A stretch of 64,000 nt of DNA from Trichoplax adhaerens (taxonomy: Eukaryota > Placozoa > Uniplacotomia > Trichoplacea > Trichoplacidae): assembly GCF_000150275.1 (NCBI RefSeq), contig NW_002060947.1, positions 666,695 through 730,694 on the forward strand, written 5' to 3'. The notes under the pieces were generated by a model. It did not search any database, had not been told where the DNA came from, and saw nothing but the letters and a program-made list of their open reading frames with translations. Below are positions 48,701 to 60,700 of this stretch, piece after piece (position 1 is the stretch's first letter; each line of letters begins with the position of its first letter). A program made the translations under genes and the position numbers.

Positions 48701-51700
48701 CTATTTAATGCATGAAATAATATTTTTAACAATCATATATATTAAAGGTCACAAAGCTACATCAAAATGCGTGTTTGATTGGAGATGCACTATTAATTTA
48801 TAAGGCTTTATTATATTTCAAAAAATGTTGCAATACCTGAGTATTGGCGAAGATTAGTTGAAGAGGAGCTATTAAATTCTGTGAAGATTTCGGATAAAAG
48901 GATGCTGAAAGTACCATTGAATTAATACCAATAGCGTTTCTGGAAGCATTACTTCCCCTATAAAGAATGAAATTATAAATTAAAATTTGCATCCCTTGAT
49001 CACCACAGTCACAGTAATACTAGTTAATTTGGATGAAATACATGATATTAAGTGACAAAACAATCAAGGCTAAGGATATTTCTTCCTTTAAAAAGTTGAT
49101 TTCTATAAGTTACTATTCCATTTTGGACTTAGGTTATATTTACCGTACTGCATATGTTGACGGAAGAATATCTGCAAGGGTCTTAAATGATAATACGATG
49201 CCTTTTGTAACTATAAAAATTATTATAAAGCAAACAAGTACCAAATTTTACTTACTTAACATTATATTATAGCGAGTTGTATTGCATTACAGGCAACTAT
49301 ATGATATTTATTATTTAACTTAAAATGAGCTTAATTGTAAATATTACATCCATAACGCCTAAGGGATAACGCGGATAATTTCAAAGTGACAGGATTACTC
49401 GATTTACTTCCAGCTCCTGAACTGCTTTTGGGATATTGGTAATCGAGAGTAGCTAGTGATCCGGAAAGACGCGCTATCTCTAGATCTATAACAAGGTAAT
49501 TTATACATATGTTGATAATCTTTTCCGAATACCATAGAAGTTCTGCATTGCTATATTATTCATATCATGATATACCAGTAATTAATGATAAAAAGGAAAT
49601 ATAAACCGATGGCAGCATTTTAACATATAGAAATTTGCTCGATAAAACGATAAAGAAATGCAGAAAATGAAATGATCTAGAACTGTGTATCACTGTTGTT
49701 GAAAGGTAAGGTTATCACTTTTATAGCTTCATATGATAACCTAATTCGGTATTTGTAATAGTTATCCTCGATTTGCTTGAAGGTACTTCCGCCTTGCTTG
49801 CAATATTTTCCAGCGTATCCATTAGAGTAAATTCTCCATTTTTATTCTATAGTAATAAGATCGTAAGTTTATACTTCATTTTGAAGACGTCCATAAGTAA
49901 CTAAATTATTACGTAAAGGTATCCGATATAAAATGGTGTTCGCATTAATTTTACTATAATTTCATCAGCATGCAATCGAAATACATATGCATTACCTGTA
50001 TTACATCTTTCCACCCATTTTTATTTTGTAAGTTTAGCAAATTGCCCGTAATGTTGATAACATCCTAATTGATCAAGCATGGATTAGTAAATTTATCCAT
50101 CACATAAATTTGTTCTGCAAAGTGGATTGAAATTCAGTTTTTATCCTTTCCATGCAGCATTGTAACGATTACTATAGCTCAACAAAGTATTAGCTATGAC
50201 ATTGATAATTTCACACTTATGAATTAATTTTAGAATAAACATTAGAAGTAAACTATAACAAACCGTTAGCAATTGTAATGAAATGGAGGTGAACGATTTA
50301 AGCTTTGATAACGTTGACATCGCCGTAGCAAGCTCTCCAGCATACAACTCATTCTTTCGTCTACTAATTGCGTTTTGTAAGGAATTAATTACAGTTTCTG
50401 CTGCGCTTTTATTTGTTGTATCTAGGCTTACGAGCTAAGAATCGTTGAAGATGAATATTAATCAAAGCATAGCATTATGTGCTATAAATAACGGCCATAA
50501 TATATCGGCGAAAGATAACTTACCATATTGGAAAGAGCATTAAAAGACGGTGATATGCATTGGATGGTATCTGTCGGCTTCCAAATAGGTAAACCTGTGA
50601 CTGCTGATTTGGTGCAGGCTTTAGACGCAATTCCTGATGCATGTAGGATAAAAAAGTATTTGTTTCAATGAAACTATGATTAACGCTTTTATTTGGATAT
50701 GTAATAAAATTAGTTGAAAACTAAATTCAAACCTCTAGCCGGTACGGGACAAGGAGCTGTTGCAGTATTACCAACTTGAATTTTCTGCCATCTTATATCA
50801 TTACTAATCACGGTTGGACAGTAGCCGTTCAAGTTATCAGTGCCTAAATAAAATCAATAATTTCGATATTTGAAATAGAATAATAAAAATGGAATTAACC
50901 TTTCATATAGAAATTATTAATTAATTTACTATAAAGTTCTTATTACCAGTTACAGTTACTACGGCTGGCTTAGTAGTAACGGAACTTTTAACATTTGTAA
51001 GACGGCACTGATAAGAACCCGCATCGATAGAACTTATTCTCGAAATGATTAATTCGCTCTTACTGCCATTGGTTACGACTCGGTATGCTGGATTAATTGG
51101 CAAACCATTTTTGATCCACTGGATCTGGGGAATTGGATCTCCTTTTCCACTACAGTACAGAGTTAGGTTCGATCCAGCTGGTATAAATTGATCTTTCGGT
51201 GATTCGAATACATCAGGTGATTCTGCAAGTAATATAATTTAAATGTTCTTTGGATCAAAGAAATGAATTAATGATAGAAGAGCAAGTCTAGATTAAATTA
51301 TTTCATTAATACTTGCTCTTTCTACGCGCTTACCTGCACTATGAGTTCGATAGATGACTGGCCGACCAAATGGCCCATATCCCATCATCGTCGAAGCTGC
51401 AACTTCGATGGAATAATCGGTCAACGGTTGTAAATTGATTAGATGTGCTTGCATTTGGCCTTTAATTATAATGACTTGAATATTGTTATCTATATTATTT
51501 GAGGAATTACTGCTGAGACCATATCTTATCTTATACGCAATTATATCTCCATTTTGCTGATTTAGTGGGGGTGGATTCCAAACTACTGTGGCTCTTGATG
51601 CCGGCAACTGATCTCCTTTAGCTTGGACGTTTTGAGGTGGTGCTGAAGGAACTGATTCATGGGAAATGAAAGAAGCTATGAGTTTCTAACTAGTCATGCT

Positions 51701-54700
51701 GAAGATTTTAAAAATTTTATATAATGATAAAATTTGGAAAAAATTGGTAAGTAAGTTACTGGCAGTTTACGAAGTCAGCATTTTGCGAAATGTCTGATAT
51801 TCTTTAAGCATTTTGCAAAATGACTGATGTCTTACAATTAACTTCGAAATAATAAAGCACTACCGGTAAGGTTCGGCATCTAATCGATTAATTTAACGGT
51901 GATAGACATAGGATTTTAACCTGATTGTGGTGTAGTAAATGAAACTTCGCTTCCATTTGGACCAGGTCCAGCAATGGTGAACGCTCGCAATGAGATCCGA
52001 TATTGAGAATAGAACTGCAAGTTATTGATCATAAGAATTCGAGTCTGATTTTGAGTATCTGTTTGATTTATGAGCACGGTTATGCTACGGGTGGACTGAA
52101 ATTTGTTATTCTGCAAGACCACGTAGAAGCCTTGCAAAATACCATTTATGTTTTCATTTGAAATTATCTGAAGGACAAAATATCAATACCGTAGAGTGTT
52201 AATAAAGTACTGAATATTTGTTTATGGTTATTTATAATTTAATAGATAATCAGGAGTATGCAGAGATGTAGCACTATGACTAAAAAGTACAGCGATAGAC
52301 TATAAAACCTCAGTACTCATTATGTAATACTTAAAATTTTAAATATTTTCCTTATACGCTATGCTACGATCCCTCACGTTTGATTTAATTCGGAGACTAC
52401 TGCCATTAACTATTGAAACTGTTTGAATGTTTGGACCAACACTAGGAGCTATTATTGGATATTGAAATAAATTCAAAAATAATATTTTGTCGTCAATTAA
52501 TAGTCAAAGAAAATTATTAAAATATTATCTTACAGCAAAGAATTTATTGAGATAACTTGGCCAGGATGACCATGATTGTCTATAAATACCTGCTTGATTT
52601 GTAATTACGTTAGCAATGGAGCTATCAGGCCCGAATCCTGCAGTCGTGGCTGCTTTAATTTTGACATAGTAAATCGTATACGGCTTTAATTCATCAATAT
52701 CTATGGATCTTGTTAATCCATCAACTTGAATAGTAGTTGCATTATTTACATTTATTGCATAATATGTAATAGCGTATGTGATGATAACGCCATTGCGATC
52801 CTGTAATTTTGGCGGTTTCCAAGATACTTTAATTATTTTAGAAGTTACAGCATTAACGGTGATGTTTATTGGAGATGATTTTGGTACTAGAAATATTAAT
52901 AAAAGACGAATAAATAGCGTTAATAACGTTAAAAAGTTTGACAACTACATTTATGGTCAGGTGACTGAATAGTAGGAAAGATCATAAATTACGTAATACT
53001 TAGATAAAAATAGCATCATCTGTAATGTTAAGCTTTAATTTTGTCAATTATTAAGTACGACAATTATAGTTAATCTTATTAATGGAAGTACTACCATCTT
53101 CATGGGTAGTAGCTGTAGCAATTGTGCTAGCAGGGCCAATTAAGCCATATTTAATGTTATAGGGAATCACTTGATAGAAATATTGCTGGTTCTCGTTTAG
53201 ATTGGAGGAATAAACTGTAGTACCAACTCCATTATATATAGTAGTATTTCCTCCCGCAGAACTGCTGATTCCTGATGAGCTCTGGCTAATCCACTGGTAT
53301 AATTTATATGCTACCATGCCGTATGGAAGAGTAGGAAGACTCCATTCAATTTTAATAGCAGTTGCATTGTAGGCCAAGGCAATTAAATTGGTAACTGAAT
53401 TTCCTGGAGCTATAATATATTTAGATTTAAAATTAAATGTAGATGTAGAAATTTAATTATACAAGTCTAATTTAAATACTTTCATCGTGTTACTAATGGC
53501 TAATTAACAGTTGATTTCATTCTCTAGTAACGTAATTAATTATAAGATAACTAATCGTATTATAGTATTACTGCTTACCAGCTTGATCTGTTCTTAAGGT
53601 TACAGTAATGTCTTTACCTTTACCGGCAATGTTCTGTGCCCAAATAGTAACATTATAAGAGCTGTATGGAATTAAATCGAAGAAGGTAACTACATTTCTA
53701 TTTGAATTAACAATACATTCGTTGTCGGTTAGACTAAATTGGCATCGATTTATAGTATTTGCTGGTGGATAATTAGTCGTTTCGATAGTATAGTTGGTTA
53801 TAGAGGTATAGCCCGTAAAAGTCGGAGCTTGCCAGGTGATCTTAAAGCCAGACGAAGTAATGTTAAAAACTTGAACATTTACGACGGATGAAGGAGGTTC
53901 TAAATAAAGATCAATTGCAATATCATAGCTTCTTTCAAGTTTCTTAACTTACATTAGATAACATTAAGATAAATGCAAATATTTAATTGAACCTATTCTT
54001 TTGCTTATAAATCTTCATTTGGACAATTAATATTGCCCATATATCGATTACTGTATGCTGAACTTACAAGATGCAACATTTTTTATAGAAAATTGGAAAA
54101 ATATCTTTCCGTAAATAATATAATAGCGTACCTAGAAGTATTATAATAATACTTTGAGAAGTCGGTGGAGTAAATTGATTTTTGACTCTGCAAACATATG
54201 ATCCAGCGTCACCCGATTTAGTTGAATTTATAGATAATATACTCATAACGGAATTATTTAATGTTTGATGACGCGAAAATGTAGTCATTTTTTGCAGGGT
54301 GCCAGAGCTATCCTTAAACCACTCTACTGTTGGAGTTGGAATACTTGATCCAGTACATTTTAATGTTACCGAGTTACCAATAGGAATAGCAACGCTCTTT
54401 GATATATCTTCGATAATGGGCAAAGCTAACAAGTTATCCATACAAAATTTTTTGTCTTTAATTAGGAAATCTGTATATGCATCGTTCTAAAATATACTCT
54501 TAACACATTATCTTAACACGGTTCTTTTCAGTGCAAATATTACAACTTACTGTAGATGTAAAGTGCGGCTGATGAACTTGTAGAATTTCCCGCAAGGTTA
54601 CCAGCTGAGCACTGATAGATACCTTTATCTTTCAGGGCAACGGCATTAAAGGTAAGGATATCAGAGTTTCTTCTTGATGACATCATGTGCCCATTTTTCA

Positions 54701-57700
54701 TCCAATTGATAGCCGGTAGGGGATATCCAGATGCGATGCAAGATAAAGTTACATAGCTACCTTGGCTAACATTTTGACTTTTTGGAGAAACAAGAATCTT
54801 TGGTCTTGCTAAAAATCGTAGAAATTATGTTAATATGTGTCTATTCTTATGATAATTTAGTGAACAAGTTTATACTCTAACACTGTAAATATGGAAAAGT
54901 GCGACCTATGTAAAGTATTGCTATAATGATTGCATCTAGTTGTATGCAGGGTTCTTGCATATAATTCTTCATAGCAGGTTGATAGACAAAATTCATAAAA
55001 TATGAAAGGTAATTTCCAGGATCACGACGATGCTTCTACTGAAATTATCTTAAAAAATTTTACTCTCTAAGATAATTTTCATCCTTACAACTCTAGTAGA
55101 TCTGTTGTCTAACACTTTATAGTGTAAAATTTTATAGAAATTCTTAATGACCATATGATTTCGTTATACGCGCAAGTTTCCATATAAGCTTATGAAAATA
55201 TGATTTAATGTAAAATCGTAGAATACATTTATAGAGGTCAAGCATTCCGTGTTAACCGTTTTTACATTATTAATTCTTAAATAGGACTGATAATGATTGT
55301 AAATATGCTAGGGTATTTGAATGATTGATCATATTAGGCATGTGAATATACGTACTAGTAAATAATATTACTGTATGATTGACGTAAAAATTATGACCCA
55401 TATTTAAGGTAAAATCTGTTGTAAAGAAAAATTGCTTTATGAATTTCTTGCCTAGATTTTAAAATTGATCAGAGAAGAAGAGATAAATGCTAGTAATTTC
55501 TAAACTTACTGTAAATGACAATAGAGGCATTTTGACTCCTTAATGATCCCAATAGATTGCTAAGCCTGCATTGGTATAGGCCTCCATCAGATTTTTGGCT
55601 GTTCTGAATGACAAGACTGCTGGTCGTATATCCGTACGATATTGTGCTACTAATGCTGTAATTGCTAATTATTATTCCATTTTTTAACCAAATTATGGAA
55701 GGGTTAGGGTTTCCAGAACCATTACATTGTATTATTATAGTAGATCCTTCAATTACGGCAATACTTTGCGGAGTTTCGACGATAGTTGGAGGAGCTTTAC
55801 GATAAAGTAACCCAATTAGTATATAGATATTTTACTGTACGCTGAGATCATTTATTATCTATTCATATGCAAAGTAAAATAGCCTAAAGTAAATATTAAG
55901 TTAATAAAATCTTTATCTTTATCGATCACTTACCGTAAACTGTTAGAATATTAGTTATGCTAGTATTTCCGGCGAGATTTGACGATATGCAAACATATTT
56001 GCCAGCGTTACTCCGAGTTACGTTATTCAAATTTAATATCGATAAACCTGGAGTAGATCCATCGTACTTAGATTCAGGAACAATCTTGTCACCTTTTAGC
56101 CAGATAAAAGTGGGTAAAGGATTGCCTGTAGCCTGACAATTGAAGGTCAAGGAAGCTCCTTGAGATAGTGTAATGTTTTGTGGTGTTGAAACTATAATCG
56201 GATAGGCTGTATAGAATTAAATTGCTACATTAGAAGTAGAATTAGCTTTCTAGTTTAAATCGTTGAATTATTCAAATCTTAGAAAGTTACTAATCGATAG
56301 ATAATGATTATTATTCTAAACTTACTGTATATTGTAATGTTGGCCGCTTTGCTTAATACCGTCGTAATGATATTCGTAAAGTTGCATTGATAGATACCCT
56401 GATCATTCCTAGTCGCAGCACTGATGGTTAATATACTGCTGCTAAGTAACTTGCTGTTCATTGCTGTGATACTATAGTTCTGGCTAAGCGGATTACCATT
56501 TTTTAACCAGATTATAGTCGATATAGGTTTGCTAGTAGCATTACAATTTAATTTGATAGGATTCCCTTCAATGATAGCTATATATTTGGGCTGTTGAGTA
56601 ACTATCGTTTCGGCTTTAAGTATATATATATATAATATCAGAAATAGTGATTTATTCAATAGCTCACATTAAGATGTATCAGTGATGTATTACAGTTACC
56701 AATGTTTACTATTATACCAAAAATATGATCTGATAATGAGTTTGAGGTTAGATGGGTACAGTAGGATTATTGAGTCGTAAAATTGCATGTTAATTTCAAT
56801 ATCTATATTTTCCTAAAACTTTGTTATTAGTTTTACTTACCAAGTACTGTTATTTTAATGGTCTTTGTAGTGTTTCCAGCGAGATTACTGCTCACGCATG
56901 TATAGTTTCCTTCATCATTTAATGTTAAGTTAATTAGCCTAAGCACCGACTGATCCACGCTATGTGAATAAAACTGGGATTCCGCAATATTAGCTCCATC
57001 CTTAAGCCAACTGAATTTTGGTTGAGGATTGCCTGTTGCTTGACACAGCATTTCAGTTGAGGTTCCTCGCATTGCAGTGATGCTTTTTGAAGTATTAACA
57101 ATAACTGGTGAACCTATTATAGTTTTAAAACAAAAAATTGGCAGAAATGAGAAGCAGCACTTATTTTATGAAATTTAAATAAAGCTGTAGATATCATCAT
57201 TTTCTTACTGAAATCGTGAAATATCTTAATTTCACAGTAAAGTAGCTTATAATATTTACTGCATCCAAATATCTAGTATCACTTACTATATATAGTTATA
57301 TTTGCCATGCTACTTATAGCGGATCCGATGGTATTGGTGCAGTTGCATTGATATGAGCCGTAATCTTTGGCAGTGCTATTGTAAATTGTCAGTCTGCTTC
57401 TTATATACCCATTGGATATAAAACTTGCGATATTGTGGTTAACACTTAGCGAAAATCCATTTTTTAGCCAACTAATAGTGGCTATTGGCTTGCTTGTCGC
57501 GTTACAATGCAATATGATTGACATCCCTTCTATTACTCCTGTACTGAGTGGCTGAACAACAATAACCGGAAAAACTAGTAGTAAAATCATGAAAAGAATT
57601 AGATAATTCTGAAGAAGATATTATTTCTACGAGACATTATAGAGCATGAATCAAACTCATGCACAATAGAAAATGGGAATGAGTTTCTGTTCTTTATTTG

Positions 57701-60700
57701 ATTTCCTCGTCATTTAATAGCTAAATATGATCCAATGATCTGCTATCATATTTAAATTATAATTACCTAATACGATGATCTTTACTGGGCTACTTGTTAC
57801 ATTTCCGGCTACGCTTGTACTTAAACAGGTATAATTTCCTTCGTCGTTCATGGTAACAGAACTGATCGTCAGTAAAGACAAGTTCGGTGATGGAGATGAT
57901 GTTACAGAATTATTAATTTTTTGACCGTTCTTGAACCAAAAAAAATTTGGTGGGGGATAATTGATGGATCTACAACTCAATGTCAAAACTTTTCCAGTTA
58001 CTGCAAATCTGGTACCAGAACTAATGATTGCAATGGGTTTTTCTAAGCAGAAGGAAATAACATATAGCACAATGTTATTATCGTAATATTCTGTACTCTA
58101 AAGTTTGCCAAATTCTGTCAGATTTGATACCATAATATTCATTCAATAATCACAATTACGATAGAATTGCAGTTACGCTACATGATCTATTGAATCATAC
58201 AAATTTTAACGTCGATCTGTAGGTTATTGAGTGATATAGGATGACTTACCATAAATTTTAAGCGTTGCATTTCTACTTAGTGATGATCCTATCGGATTTG
58301 TAAATTTGCACTGATATGCACCATTGTCTGCTAGCTGGACACCATAAATAATTAATAGACTGCTAGCTATCAGGTTATCGACACTGCTTACTATGGTATA
58401 GTTGTGATTATTTCCAACAAAATTATTGTTTTTAAACCATGTAACATTAGATATAGGATCGCTTATTCCACTACAATATAATGTAATATTTTGTCCCTCA
58501 ATAGCCGCTATATCGGTAGGGTTATTGTTGATTGCCGTCTTATCTAAATAGAAAAGGTGGCCAAAAGTTAGAAATAAAATTTTATGATAAGAGATCTCAG
58601 AAGATTGGAACTTTATTAAGTACTCAACTTAAAACGAAAATTAATGCTATTCTAAAAGGTGAACATTATTAAACAGTCCTTGTAACGCTTAAATTAGATT
58701 TTCATGAAATTATTATCTTCATGATTGGATGTAAGATTTAAAATTAATCCTATCCTGTGAAGGCTTAGAACTGTATCAATTCATAAGCTGATAGTAAGTT
58801 GACTTAAAAAACTGTGAAAAGATTTATTACTTACAATGTATGATCACGACTGCATCATTACTAGTTGTATTGCCCACAAAATTTGTTGCAATACAGGAGT
58901 AATTGCCGGTAATTTCTTTAGTTACGCTGCTCAACATTAAAATCGACGTATTAATAGATGAAGAGAACATTTTTGAGTCTAAAATTTGCTTATTTTTTTG
59001 CCACACGAAGGCTGGTGCAGGGTTAGACGTAGCTTGACAGGTCAGATTAATTGAGGAACCTTCCGTTATCATCAGGCTTTTCGGTGATCTCGTAATTACA
59101 GGTTTTGCTATTAGAAAAAATGCAGAGGTGAAAGAAATTTTGTCACACATGTAATTATTAAAATTCTAAGTAAGAAGAAGATAACCATGCTATAAGCTTT
59201 GAAAAATCTGGTATATAATTTATAAAATTTGCATAACTTGCTGTCTAAGCTGTAATCTAGACTGAAGTAATGAAAGTAGTAATTCTTTAACTGATAGCAA
59301 CAGATTACAACTTGGCTACTATGGTTATAAAAACACTATAATCATATATTTGAATTAATAGGCTACAGAAGCAATGTCTTTGCTACTTAGTTATCGATAC
59401 AATAATTTCAAATCAGCTATTTTGAGCAGCATAATAGTAATTGTTGTGCAGATACTCCTAAGTGATTAACAGTGCGGATATAATATGTGCATTGGCTGTT
59501 TATTAAAGTCCAAATTTACTTACTGTATAGCGTTACGATTGCATTACTACTCTGTGTACTTCCTATACTGTTGGAAAAATTACACTGGTATAGGCCAGTA
59601 TCATTAAGATTTGCATTTTGGATGGTGATATTGCTGGAAATAGAGAATGCAGTATAGGAGCTACTAAAGTCGCCTTTCTCGACTGGTTGTCCAGATTTCA
59701 ACCAAGAGACTTGAGGTAATGGGTTTCCAGTTCCACTGCAAAGTAACGTGATCGAATGTCCTTCAGTTGCTCCAGTATTACTAGGATTTAGTTTAATAAC
59801 TGGAGAATCTATCAGTTTAATAGAGAAACGACATTTAAAATAATTAATCGATTAGCTTTCCACTGGCATAAATTATGCTTCTGCTCAACTTTGATATTTA
59901 CGTGATATCAGCCTCTATGAAAGCAAGTTTTTTAAGCATAATGTCGCTGCTAAATGCGACTTAAGTTACTATGAAGGTGGTAATCAGATAAACACATTAA
60001 ATCATAAGCAAAGTTTTATATATCTAGAGCTGCGGTTGGAATTTATACTTACAGTATACAGTAATGAAAGCTGCCATACTTGAAGCATTTCCAAATGAGT
60101 TCGAAGAAAAGCAAACATAATTTCCAACGTCTGTAATCTTGATAAGAGGTATTTGAAGCTGCGATAAGCCTGAAGTTGAAGACGAGTAAAGACTACTATC
60201 AACTAAGTAACCGTCTTTAATCCATTGGATAGTTGGTAGCGGCTTGCCGCTAGCTTGGCAGGAAAGCATTAAGGTATTCCCCTGGATTACAGTGGTATTC
60301 ACAGGTGAAATAATAATTGCAGGTTTTGCTACGAGAAAATATAATGAAGTATATAGGAATTGAATTTCTTGTAAAGCAAATTCAAATTGTAACTGAAGAT
60401 GTTTGAATAGAAGCTGAATAACAGCAATAACATAGGCTTACTGTAGATAATCAAAATACCAACAAGACTACTCGTATTTCCAGCAATATTTTCGCTGTAG
60501 CATGTATAATTTCCGGCATCTTGAGGCGTTAAATTAGTTAAATATAGATTGGAGCCACCTGATATCGATGATTGGTGTATAGCATTAATCAGATTTCCAT
60601 CTTTGAACCATTTAATCGATGGAATAGGATATCCGTTGGCTTGACAACTAATATTAATAGCTATTCCTTGTATCGCGGTATAACTTGTGAGTGGAGTTAT

